NCBI GenBank assembly: GCA_028293765.1
Contig: JAQGOG010000067.1
Span: 27,236-91,235, forward strand
Source: Gammaproteobacteria bacterium
GTDB lineage: Bacteria > Pseudomonadota > Gammaproteobacteria > Steroidobacterales > Steroidobacteraceae
Direction of reading: 5' to 3'
Length of the DNA stretch: 64,000 nt
The notes beneath the pieces were generated by a model. The model was given only the letters and a program-made list of their open reading frames with translations, was not told the DNA's origin and ran no database searches. The position numbers and the translations under genes were made by a program. Positions 1 through 9,685 of this stretch are shown here, piece by piece; the stretch's first letter is position 1, and every line of letters begins with the position of its first letter.

Positions 1-1433
<1,433 letters not shown>

Positions 1434-1499
1434 GAACCTCTCGAAAGAGGTATCGATTCTGTAATAAACAATCGTTACTCTTTCGATATTGGTTTAGGA

Positions 1500-1530
1500 G
1501 TTCGCGCCCTGCGCCCTGCAGGGCGCGAAC
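1500..1530. repeat. Inverted repeat downstream of groEL
   Basis: A 12-nt left arm (GTTCGCGCCCTG) and its exact complement enclose a 7-nt spacer. An alternative 16-bp palindrome (GCGCCCTGCAGGGCGC) is nested inside. No T-tract follows, so alone it is not an intrinsic terminator. It may protect the groEL mRNA 3' end or be a protein site; this is inference. Confidence 0.6.
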
Positions 1531-1576
1531 TTCGAAAGACGCGGAACAAGACCCCCTATTCCGCGCAACACCTCAG

Positions 1577-1603
1577 GCCCCGCTTTATGCGGGGCTTTTT
1601 TTT
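1577..1603 (+). terminator. Rho-independent terminator after groEL
   Basis: A 7-bp perfect stem (GCCCCGC / GCGGGGC) with a 5-nt loop is followed directly by eight T residues. This is a textbook intrinsic terminator, about 145 bp after the groEL stop codon. Confidence 0.9.
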
Positions 1604-2045
1604 GCGTCGCAAAATTCTGGCGTTCCCGCAAGTCGACTGTCTGCCGTTGTCGCGCGGGTTAGAACGTAGCGTTCGGGCCGCGAAATGCCTCGCGTGGTCT
1701 TCGCAAGTTGTCGGATGTTGTACTGCGCTGCTCGTCTCCTTCGTGACGCAACTGGCGCTGGAGATGAACGGTACGACGGCTGTCAGCGCCGTTGCGGGCG
1801 CCGGGCAGTACGACACCGCGATGAAGTGTTTACGGCGAAGCGGCTGGCCATCCTGCTCAGCAACTGAACGATTCGCGCTCCGCCTCGAGGGCTGTCTTCA
1901 GGGGCCGACAGGTGCGAGCCGCGCTCACTGCCGTTGCAGCGCCGGTGCCGAAGTTTCTTTCTTCGGGCCTCCGTGAGGTTTATGTTGTGGGTTACTTTCG
2001 TGGGCCTGTCCGTGAAAGAGATGGAAGTTCGAAGGAGACCTCACC
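1604..2045. other. Intergenic stretch with no supported gene
   Basis: About 440 bp between the groEL terminator and the next gene. Short open frames occur on both strands, but none has a good ribosome-binding site or recognisable sequence, and the longest forward one begins inside the terminator hairpin. The only clear signal is the GAAGGAGA ribosome-binding site at the 3' end, belonging to the gene at 2046. The promoter of that gene should lie here, but I could not pick out a convincing -35/-10 pair. Confidence 0.5.
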
Positions 2046-3038
2046 ATGGCTGCTTATGTTACATACGAGCGTTCGCAACGGGCCACGCAGCGGCGACTGC
2101 CGGGCGGACTGATTGGCCTGGCAGGCATCGTGCTGCTCGGCACCGCCGCATGCAGCAATCTTGGCGTCGGGGGGCAGAATGAAATGGCCTGGGCTCGGGC
2201 GGCGCTCGAGCGCAATGGAAGTCTCGAAATCGTGGCCGCGGATCAGCAGACCAGTACGTTCACCGTGCGTTTGAAGAACTCCGGCGAGTTGCGCATGATT
2301 CGCGTCGATCAAGTTGTCGGTGGCCCGCCTTGGACGCTGGAGTCAGCTGAGCGCAGCGGCGCAAGTTCGACGACTACCGCAACCTCAGGCTCATCGCCGC
2401 CACCGGCGGAGCCTCCAGCGGAGGCGAATGCGCCCGCGGGCTTGTCCACGTCGCCGAGCAACAATTCGCTCGCGGCCCGGGACGAGCCAGCCACCGCGCC
2501 GGCGCCGGCGGGTGCCCTGCCGAAGGAGCTGAAATCCACGACCGCCGCTTCGGACACGGAAGCATCGGCCCACAGCGATGTGGCATCGACCATGCCGGGA
2601 GAGCGGGTGCTCGAATCGGGTCCCGGCTACGCCATCAAGACGGCATCGAAGGGTGCTCCCGCCAATCCACGCGCGGAGCGTGAGAAATCGTCCACGACGA
2701 CCGCGGCCATGGAGCGGCGTCACGACCCGATCATCTGCCAGGGCGAGCGCCTCTTGCAGATCGACAATCGGAATCTGGAGTTCGACGGCGATGCCGTGTC
2801 CGCCGAGGATGGCTGTGAGATTCACATCACGAACAGCCACATCACTGCGAAGGGCGTGGGCGTCTCCGCTCGTCACGCGAACGTGCACATCGAAAACAGC
2901 CAGATAGAAGGCGACGCGGCTTCGATCAACGTCTCCGAAGGCGCGCAGGTCTATGCGTCCTCGTCCAAGTTCAAGGGCATGAGCCGCCGTCTCGACAACT
3001 CGTCCTTTCATGACCTCGGTGGCAATGTCTGGAATTGA
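2046..3038 (+). CDS. Putative lipoprotein with possible beta-helix C-terminus
   Basis: Unrecognised 330-residue protein. A basic N-terminus, a hydrophobic stretch (about residues 20-35) and a lipobox-like LGTAAC with Cys36 suggest an envelope lipoprotein. Residues ~40-115 form a small compact region. A low-complexity Pro/Ala/Ser/Thr linker runs to about 230. The last ~100 residues contain short repeats alternating hydrophobic and Asn/Ser positions (IHITNSHITA, VHIENSQIEG, VYASSSKFKG), a pattern typical of right-handed parallel beta-helices. The start is well set by GAAGGAGA 8 nt upstream. It is monocistronic between groEL and glnE. No enzymatic function can be assigned; a surface-exposed structural or binding role is only a guess. 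Confidence 0.8.
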   Translation: MAAYVTYERSQRATQRRLPGGLIGLAGIVLLGTAACSNLGVGGQNEMAWARAALERNGSLEIVAADQQTSTFTVRLKNSGELRMIRVDQVVGGPPWTLESAERSGASSTTTATSGSSPPPAEPPAEANAPAGLSTSPSNNSLAARDEPATAPAPAGALPKELKSTTAASDTEASAHSDVASTMPGERVLESGPGYAIKTASKGAPANPRAEREKSSTTTAAMERRHDPIICQGERLLQIDNRNLEFDGDAVSAEDGCEIHITNSHITAKGVGVSARHANVHIENSQIEGDAASINVSEGAQVYASSSKFKGMSRRLDNSSFHDLGGNVWN

Positions 3039-3077
3039 CGCTTGCGGTGCGATCCCCGGCCTTACCCTGATTGGACC

Positions 3078-3105
3078 TTGGCCCCGTCTCGCGACGGATT
3101 ACACT
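3078..3105 (+). promoter_or_regulatory. Possible sigma-70 promoter for glnE
   Basis: TTGGCC (4 of 6 to the -35 consensus), a 16-bp spacer, and TACACT (4 of 6 to the -10 consensus), ending 34 bp before the glnE start. Weak but suitably placed; no other candidate stands out in the gap. Confidence 0.35.
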
Positions 3106-3139
3106 ATCGCCGGTTCAATAACTCGAGTCCGGCATCGTC

Positions 3140-6076
3140 ATGCATCCGTTCCGCGAGGGGTTTACTGCGAGCGATGAACTAACCGCGTCGACGCAGCGCG
3201 CGCTCGACGCGATTCATGCGAACGAGTCCGCCGCTGCGGCGCTCTCAGCCGCCCCCGCTGCCATCCGCGACTCGCTGCCTCTCGTGCTTGCGGGGAGCGA
3301 TTTCGTGGCGCGATCCTGCGCTCGCGACGGAAAACTACTGGCGGATCTGATCGCGCGGAACGACTTGCAACGGAAGCTCTCCGCGGGAGATTTTGCCGCC
3401 CGTGCTCCGGCCTTGCCGCCGGATGTCGCGACCCCTGAAAGCGAAATGTTGATGCGGCTGCGCTGCTGGCGCCGTCATGAGATGGTGCGTATCGCGTGGC
3501 GCGATCTGGCCGGTTGGGCTGACCTCGCGGAAACGCTGAGCGACCTGTCAGCCTTCGCGGATGCAGTGATCGACGTGGCCCTGCAATACGCCCGACGTGC
3601 GCTGGTCGCCCGTTACGGGGAGCCGCGTGCCGCCGACGCCACCGTGCAACCCCTCATTGTCATCGGGATGGGCAAGCTGGGAGGCGGCGAGCTCAATTTT
3701 TCCTCCGACGTCGATCTCGTTCTGTTGTTTCCCGAACATGGCGAAACGGACGGCGCGCGTCAGATCGCGAACCAGGAGTTCTTCACGCGCCTCGGCCAGG
3801 CGCTCATCCGCCTGTTGGGAGCGCCGACTCACGACGGTCTGGTGTTGCGGGTCGACATGCGACTGCGCCCCTTCGGCGACAGCGGTCCACTGGTCTCGAG
3901 CTTTGCTTCATTCGAGGATTACCTGCCGCGCCACGGGCGCGACTGGGAGCGTTACGCCTACGTGAAGGCGCGGGCAATCACTGCCCCGGAGCGGTACGCA
4001 GAAGTTCATGCATCGGCGGTCCGACCCTTCGTCTATCGAAGGTATCTCGATTACGGCGTGTTCGAGAGTCTTCGGGAAATGAAAGCACTGATCGAGCGCG
4101 AGGTAGAGCGCCGCGAACTCGCCGATCACGTCAAGCTCGGCCCCGGGGGGATCCGCGAGATCGAGTTTATGGTGCAGGCCCTGCAGCTCATCCGTGGAGG
4201 GCAGGATCGGCGGCTGCAGACGCCCTCGCTGTTGAAGGCGCTCGGCCTCCTTGAAAACTGGAAGCTGCTGCCGTCCGGAGTAGTCGACGAGCTGCGCGCG
4301 GCGTACATCTACCTGCGCCGCCTGGAGAACCGCCTTCAGATGCTCGGGGACTCGCAGGTTCACCGCCTGCCGGCAGATGAGCTGGCACGTGAGCGCGTTA
4401 CGCTCGCCATGGGAGCAGCCGATTGGGCCGCTTTCATGCGCGAGCTGAACGGGCATCGCGGCCGCGTGAGCCGGCATTTCCGGCTCGTGGTTTTCGGCGG
4501 AGCCGAGCGGGACAACGGTGCCGTGAAGATCGACCTGGGCCGGTTCTGGGATAGCCAGGCAGAGACGGCGGTGCTCGCGGAGTCACTGGCCCGCGCCGGA
4601 TTCGCCGCCAGCGACGAGGTCGCGCGCCTGCTGCTCGAACTGCGCGCGTCCGCCCTGGTTCGTAAGCTCGATGAGCCCGGACGCAAGCGGCTGCAGGCGC
4701 TGCTGCCGCCGCTCCTGGCGGATGTAGTGGTTGCCGGCCACGCGGACAAGGATGCGCAGTTGCCGGTGTTGCGCAGAGTGTTGCGGATAATAGAAGCGAT
4801 CGGACAGCGTTCGGCGTATTTCGCGTTGTTGCACGAGAACAGTATCGCCCGGTCGCGGCTCGTCGAGCTTTGCGGCCACGGCGATTTTCTTGCGAGCCAG
4901 ATTGCTTCGCATCCGCTGCTGCTCGATGAGCTCATTGACGAGCGTCTGCTGGCCGAGTTGCCCGATCGAGCGAGTCTGGCGCGCGAGCTGGTCACGCGGC
5001 TGGAGCAGCTGAGCGACGACGATCCCGAGCATCAGGTCGAGGCACTCCGGCATTTCCAGCGTGCCGCGGTCTTTCGGGTCGCGGTGGCGGACCTGACGGG
5101 GAGGATTCCGGTCATGCGTGTGAGCGACCGGCTCACCGAGATCGCGGAACTCATCGTCGAGCAAGCGATCGAGCTCGGCTGGCGGCAGATCACCGCGCAG
5201 TTCGGCGTCCCGATGTGCGGGGAGGGCGCTGACAGGCGACCGGTGAGCATCTGCGCGGTGGGCTACGGCAAGCTCGGTGGAATGGAGCTCGGCTATTCGT
5301 CCGATCTCGATCTCGTCTTCCTCCACGACTCCCGCGGCGAGCAGCAGGAGACGGCCGGTGTCCCGGGGATAGCCGCCCCGCCGATCGACAACCAGGTCTT
5401 CTTTGTCCGGCTCGCGCAACGGATCGTGCACCTGCTGACGATGCATTCCGCTGCCGGCAGGCTCTATGAGGTCGACGTGCGCCTGAGACCGAGCGGTAAG
5501 GGTGGTCTGCTGGTAACCAGCATCCGTGCCTTCGCCGACTATCAGCGGCAGGATGCGTGGACCTGGGAGCACCAGGCGCTGCTGCACGCCCGTGCGGTGG
5601 CGGGTGCTGTGGCTCTGCGTGCCGAATTCGAGAGCGTCCGCCTCGAGGTGCTGGCCAATCACGTACGGCGTGACAGCCTCCGCAGCGAAGTGCGCAACAT
5701 GCGGGAGCGGATGCGCAAAGAGCTCTCGAAGGGAACCACCACCCAGTTCGACATCAAGCAGGATGCCGGCGGAGTCGCCGATATCGAATTCCTCGCGCAA
5801 TACTGGGCGCTGCGGTGGGCGCGGGAGTATCCGCCGGTGGCCCTGTTCTCCGACACCATCCGGCAGCTGGAATCGGTTGCTTCAGCCGATCTCGTGCCGC
5901 AGGCGACGGTTGATGTGCTGACCGGCGCCTATCAGGCGTTCCGCGGGCGGTCGCACCATCTCGCCCTCGCGGGGGCCGAGCCCATCGTCCCTGCAACTGA
6001 GTTCGTTGCGGAGCGGACCGCCGTGACTCGCATCTGGAACGAGGCGATGGCTGAGGAGCCATCGAGGGGGTCCTAG
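3140..6076 (+). CDS. glnE: Glutamine synthetase adenylyltransferase / adenylyl-removing enzyme
   Basis: Bifunctional regulator that adenylylates glutamine synthetase and removes the AMP again in response to PII state and glutamine, tuning nitrogen assimilation. Two nucleotidyltransferase domains are visible: an N-terminal one with GMGKLGGGELNFSSDVDLVL (about residues 175-195) and a C-terminal one with GYGKLGGMELGYSSDLDLVF (about 710-730). Each is followed by the helical regulatory segments (GPGGIREIEF and DAGGVADIEF). At 978 residues it has the full family length. It stands alone downstream of the lipoprotein gene. Identity is secure from the duplicated signature motifs. Confidence 0.97.
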   Translation: MHPFREGFTASDELTASTQRALDAIHANESAAAALSAAPAAIRDSLPLVLAGSDFVARSCARDGKLLADLIARNDLQRKLSAGDFAARAPALPPDVATPESEMLMRLRCWRRHEMVRIAWRDLAGWADLAETLSDLSAFADAVIDVALQYARRALVARYGEPRAADATVQPLIVIGMGKLGGGELNFSSDVDLVLLFPEHGETDGARQIANQEFFTRLGQALIRLLGAPTHDGLVLRVDMRLRPFGDSGPLVSSFASFEDYLPRHGRDWERYAYVKARAITAPERYAEVHASAVRPFVYRRYLDYGVFESLREMKALIEREVERRELADHVKLGPGGIREIEFMVQALQLIRGGQDRRLQTPSLLKALGLLENWKLLPSGVVDELRAAYIYLRRLENRLQMLGDSQVHRLPADELARERVTLAMGAADWAAFMRELNGHRGRVSRHFRLVVFGGAERDNGAVKIDLGRFWDSQAETAVLAESLARAGFAASDEVARLLLELRASALVRKLDEPGRKRLQALLPPLLADVVVAGHADKDAQLPVLRRVLRIIEAIGQRSAYFALLHENSIARSRLVELCGHGDFLASQIASHPLLLDELIDERLLAELPDRASLARELVTRLEQLSDDDPEHQVEALRHFQRAAVFRVAVADLTGRIPVMRVSDRLTEIAELIVEQAIELGWRQITAQFGVPMCGEGADRRPVSICAVGYGKLGGMELGYSSDLDLVFLHDSRGEQQETAGVPGIAAPPIDNQVFFVRLAQRIVHLLTMHSAAGRLYEVDVRLRPSGKGGLLVTSIRAFADYQRQDAWTWEHQALLHARAVAGAVALRAEFESVRLEVLANHVRRDSLRSEVRNMRERMRKELSKGTTTQFDIKQDAGGVADIEFLAQYWALRWAREYPPVALFSDTIRQLESVASADLVPQATVDVLTGAYQAFRGRSHHLALAGAEPIVPATEFVAERTAVTRIWNEAMAEEPSRGS

Positions 6077-6090
6077 CTCCGGCTGACAGG

Positions 6091-6096
6091 TATAAT
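6091..6096 (+). promoter_or_regulatory. Possible -10 box upstream of the zinc-finger gene
   Basis: A perfect TATAAT lies 35 bp before the start of the gene at 6132, in the short gap after glnE. No good -35 hexamer is seen at 16-18 bp spacing, so an activator or read-through from glnE may contribute. Confidence 0.4.
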
Positions 6097-6131
6097 CCGC
6101 ACAACGCTTCAACTGTCTCGAAAGTCATCCC

Positions 6132-6329
6132 ATGGCCGCGACGACCCAGCCGCTCATTCAGCCGAACGCGCAGAACCAGTACGACGTCACTGCCGAGGAC
6201 CTGCCGCTTTCCTGTCCTATGCCGGAGATGTACCTGTGGAATTCGCATCCGCGGGTCTACCTACCGATTGAGGCAACGGGCTGGGCGAAATGCCCTTATT
6301 GCGGGGCGGAGTACGCGCTAAAGGAATGA
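6132..6329 (+). CDS. Small zinc-finger (CHCC-type) protein
   Basis: 65-residue protein with a C-terminal CHCC zinc-ribbon: Cys28, His39, Cys54 and Cys57, the last two in KCPYCGAEY. This is the zf-CHCC arrangement (PF10276) also found in the NDUFS6 accessory subunit of complex I. The bacterial stand-alone versions have no settled function, so none is assigned. The N-terminal ~25 residues look unstructured. A GAAAG sequence precedes the ATG at modest spacing. It lies 55 bp after glnE and converges with the GGDEF/EAL gene. Confidence 0.9.
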   Translation: MAATTQPLIQPNAQNQYDVTAEDLPLSCPMPEMYLWNSHPRVYLPIEATGWAKCPYCGAEYALKE

Positions 6330-6379
6330 GCGCCCGCCGCGGCTATCTCGCCGGGTAGCGGCGCGACACTGCGGGCGAT

Positions 6380-8692
6380 CTATGCCGCCAGCGACAGGAG
6401 CTGCGGCTTGCCGACCGCGAAGCCCTGGACGTAATCGACCCCCATGCGGCGCGCGGTGTCGAGAGTCGCGTCGTCCTCCACCTGTTCGGCGATGACCTTG
6501 AAGTTGAGGGTACGCGCGAGCTTGATCATCGCGGTGACCATCGCCTGATTGACCGAATCCCGATCGAGGTTGCGCATGAACGAACCGTCGATCTTCAGGT
6601 AATCCATCGGCAGGTTCTTCAGATTCGAGAAAGAGCCCACGCCGGAGCCGAAGTCGTCGAGGGCGAACTGACAGCCCATGCCGTGCAGCACCCCGACGAA
6701 ACGGCGTGCATGATCGAGATTGGCCACGACCGCGGTCTCGGTGATCTCGAAGCAGACCTGCGCGGGGTTGACGCCGGTGCTGTCCAGACACTCCACGACG
6801 AATTCGAGGAACTGCACATCCGCGAGCGTCTGGCCGGATACGTTGATTGCGACGCTGCGGTTTGAAGGAACCGGGATAGCGCCGCGTCCCAGCGCGGCCA
6901 GCGTAGTCTGCACGACCCAACGGTCGACGAGCCCCATGAGCCGATAGCGCTCCGCAGCCCGTACGAATTCTGCCGGCGGCACTTCATGTCCAGCCTCGTC
7001 CTGCAGGCGTACGAGCACTTCCATCGCCGGCCCGCCGCCGTCCTGGCCATAGGCCGCAACGATAGGCTGATGATAAAGCTGGAATCGATTTTCCTTCAGC
7101 GCGCCCTGCAGACGCTGCAGCCACTGGATCTCGCCCGTATGACGGGCGAGCGCCTCGTCACGAGCGGAGTACACGACGACGCGGCCCGATCCCTGCTTCT
7201 TCGCGACATAACAGGCGGAGTCGGCCGCCGCGAGGAGCTCCTCGAGCCCCCCGCTCTCGCGTGAGATCTCGACCAGGCCGACTGAGACGCCGATGTTGAA
7301 GATCTTGTCCTTCCAGACAAAACGATAGTCGCCGACCGCGCGGCAGACGTCGTCCGCGATCTGACGAGCCTTCTCGAGCGGGCAACCCATGAGGAGCATG
7401 CCGAATTCGTCCCCTCCGAGGCGCGCGACCGTATCGCTGTCCCGGACGGCATCGCGCAGGAGCTTGGCCACTTCGCGCAGCATGCTGTCGCCCGCGAGAT
7501 GGCCGCTGGTGTCGTTCACGACCTTGAAGCGGTCGAGATCCAGGTAACAGAGTACGTGTTGTCCATCACCGCGATGGCCACTCTCGGTCGCCTCTTCGAG
7601 GCGACGCTCGAATTCGCGGCGGTTGACGAGGCCGGTCAGTGCATCGTGCGTCGCCTGGTACGACATCTGACGGGCCAGACCGCGAAGCTCCGTCACGTCA
7701 TGCAGCAGGATCACCGCGCCGACGAGCTCCGAGGCCTCGTTTCGGATCGGGGACGCCGACAACTCAATCGAGCGCTCATTCCCATTTGCACGCGAGACCA
7801 GCAGCGCGCGGCGGCTCAGGTTAACTGGAGCGCCGCTCGTGAGCGCCTGCCGCACCGGATCGGAAAGCAGCCGCCGGTCCGTTTCGTCCACGAGACTGAC
7901 GACGTCCTCGAGAGTCTTGCCGACCACCTGTTGGGCAACACTACCCGATAGGTGCTCCGCGGCCGGATTCATGTAGGTGATGTGGCCTTCTGCGTTCGTC
8001 GCGATGATGGCTTCGGCGAGCGAGTTGAGTGCGAGCAGGTGCGTCGACGGCTCGCCGGCGCTCTCCAGGCGCAAGGCCCGGACCGTCTGCGTCGGTATGA
8101 TCTCCACGCCCGTGATGAGCAGCGCGTTGGCGCCTTCGTATTCGACGCTGACGGAAGCGATCTCGAGGCGGCTCACCTGCCCCTGCAGCCCGACCATCTC
8201 GATCTCGTAGCGTTCGGCGGTTTCCTCGCCTGCGAGGCGCCGCCGGATGTTCTCATTCACGAGCTCGGAGTACTCGGGGGGCACCAGATCGCCGAGCCGC
8301 CGGCCGATGAGCTCGACGCGGTCGACACCGACGAAGCTCGCAAACTGACGGTTGGTGTACAGGATCACGTCGCGATGCACGAGCACGGCCTCGTGGATGC
8401 GATCGCCGAGATCGGCAAACACTTTGGGCGATGCGCGCGCGCCCTCGCGGTCCCCGGCGGCGGCGGAGGCACGTGTCAACAGATGGTTGATGGAGGTGAC
8501 GAGCGCTGAGACTTCCGGCTTGTCGGTGCGCGAATCGACCCGCCCTTCCAGGCGGCCGCCGATCGCGATGCGCTGCAATTGCCGGGACAATTCCCCAACG
8601 CTTTGCAACTCGCGCCGCTGCAGCCAATACAGCACGAAGAGAAGCGTGGCGACGAGCGCGAACAGGAGGCACAACAGCCCGACGATCGACAT
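6380..8692 (-). CDS. Membrane-anchored PAS-GGDEF-EAL cyclic-di-GMP protein
   Basis: 770-residue c-di-GMP signalling protein. One N-terminal membrane helix (residues ~4-24) leads into a HAMP-like helical linker, then two PAS-like sensor segments (~95-200 and ~215-335). The GGDEF domain has an intact GGDEF at 426-430 and an RxxD inhibitory site (RDSD, 417-420) five residues upstream, so diguanylate cyclase activity is plausible. The EAL domain carries EVL (558-560) instead of EAL but keeps FEITET (648-653), DDFGSG (679-684) and KIDGSF, so phosphodiesterase activity is likely but uncertain. It is transcribed alone, convergent with the zinc-finger gene. Which activity dominates cannot be read from sequence. 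Confidence 0.95.
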   Translation of the reverse strand: MSIVGLLCLLFALVATLLFVLYWLQRRELQSVGELSRQLQRIAIGGRLEGRVDSRTDKPEVSALVTSINHLLTRASAAAGDREGARASPKVFADLGDRIHEAVLVHRDVILYTNRQFASFVGVDRVELIGRRLGDLVPPEYSELVNENIRRRLAGEETAERYEIEMVGLQGQVSRLEIASVSVEYEGANALLITGVEIIPTQTVRALRLESAGEPSTHLLALNSLAEAIIATNAEGHITYMNPAAEHLSGSVAQQVVGKTLEDVVSLVDETDRRLLSDPVRQALTSGAPVNLSRRALLVSRANGNERSIELSASPIRNEASELVGAVILLHDVTELRGLARQMSYQATHDALTGLVNRREFERRLEEATESGHRGDGQHVLCYLDLDRFKVVNDTSGHLAGDSMLREVAKLLRDAVRDSDTVARLGGDEFGMLLMGCPLEKARQIADDVCRAVGDYRFVWKDKIFNIGVSVGLVEISRESGGLEELLAAADSACYVAKKQGSGRVVVYSARDEALARHTGEIQWLQRLQGALKENRFQLYHQPIVAAYGQDGGGPAMEVLVRLQDEAGHEVPPAEFVRAAERYRLMGLVDRWVVQTTLAALGRGAIPVPSNRSVAINVSGQTLADVQFLEFVVECLDSTGVNPAQVCFEITETAVVANLDHARRFVGVLHGMGCQFALDDFGSGVGSFSNLKNLPMDYLKIDGSFMRNLDRDSVNQAMVTAMIKLARTLNFKVIAEQVEDDATLDTARRMGVDYVQGFAVGKPQLLSLAA

Positions 8693-8911
8693 CTAAGTTC
8701 TTAAGCCTTCAGCTTGTGGGCGAACTTCCGAGGACACTCTAATTCATTTTTTGGTGTCTCGGATTGCGGACACCTGCAGCATAACTGACGCCGCCGGTCG
8801 CTCCGCCGGTATTTGACCATATCTCGTCGCAAGTCTGCTTGGCAGGCCGGTGGAAAACCCTTAACTTCTGAGGCCTTTCCAACGCCACGCAATAAGTTCA
8901 ATCGGAGTGCC

Positions 8912-9568
8912 ATGACGATACTGACGGCCGATGCCCGCGAACAGATGATCGAGCAGCAGGTGCGCGCCTGGGACGTGCTGGACGAGCGCGTTCTACAGAT
9001 ATTCCGCCGGGTGTCGCGCGAGCACTTCGCCCCCGAGCAGCAGCGTTTCCGCGCGTACGCCGACGCCGAGGTGCCCCTGCCGCACGGCCAGCACATGTTG
9101 CGTCCGAGTGTCGTAGGTCGATTGCTGCAGGCACTCGAGCTCACTGGCAACGAACACGTGCTCGAAATTGGCACGGGGTCGGGATTCATCACGGCATGTC
9201 TGCGCACGGTGGCCTCGAAGGTGCGCTCGGTGGAGGTGTTCCCCGAGCTAGCCGAACTGGCTCGCCGCAATCTTTCGACCTTGGACCTTCGCGATATCGA
9301 CGTCGTGACCGCGGATGCGATGCAACTCGACACCGGGACCCGATACGGCGCCATCGCCGTCACCGCCTCGCTGCCGGTCTATGACGATCGATTTCAGAAG
9401 CAGCTGGAGATCGGCGGCCGCCTTTTCGTGGTCGTCGGCGAGGCGCCGGTCATGGACGCCCGTCTCATCCGTCGTACAGGAGAGGGGACCTGGACTTCCG
9501 AGAGCCTGTTCGAGACCGTGGTCGATCCTCTGGTGAACGCGCACCGTTTGCCGGAATTCAGGTTCTAA
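8912..9568 (+). CDS. pcm: Protein-L-isoaspartate O-methyltransferase family protein
   Basis: SAM-dependent methyltransferase of the Pcm family, which repairs isoaspartyl residues in aged proteins. The 218-residue reading starts at ATG 8912, preceded by CGGAG; an in-frame start 99 nt further upstream adds a non-conserved tail. Motif I (VLEIGTGSGFITACL) and the family's upstream REHFAPEQQRFRAYAD and PLPHGQHMLRPSVV segments are clear. It lies directly before tolC, an arrangement common in gammaproteobacteria. Some proteins in this location have diverged from the classical repair enzyme, so family membership is firmer than exact substrate. Confidence 0.9.
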   Translation: MTILTADAREQMIEQQVRAWDVLDERVLQIFRRVSREHFAPEQQRFRAYADAEVPLPHGQHMLRPSVVGRLLQALELTGNEHVLEIGTGSGFITACLRTVASKVRSVEVFPELAELARRNLSTLDLRDIDVVTADAMQLDTGTRYGAIAVTASLPVYDDRFQKQLEIGGRLFVVVGEAPVMDARLIRRTGEGTWTSESLFETVVDPLVNAHRLPEFRF

Positions 9569-9685
9569 ACGCTCGCGGCTCGCGCAGCGTCCAAGGACTA
9601 CTGCTGTTGGGCCGCCGAGCTTAGGTGATAGTCGGACATAACACCTAGGTTTGAGCGTACTGCGTTGAATTTAAAGGGAATAGCA

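Noticed and set aside
1587..1976. 129-codon plus-strand frame after groEL
   Set aside because: It begins inside the intrinsic terminator, has no ribosome-binding site, and its composition (Cys-rich, irregular) is unlike neighbouring genes.
4583..5800. 405-codon minus-strand open frame inside glnE
   Set aside because: glnE is certain on the plus strand; the antisense reading has no recognisable domain or ribosome-binding site.
8813..8911. Longer N-terminus for pcm
   Set aside because: The upstream start lacks a ribosome-binding site and adds residues unlike the family; ATG 8912 has CGGAG and family-like sequence right after it.
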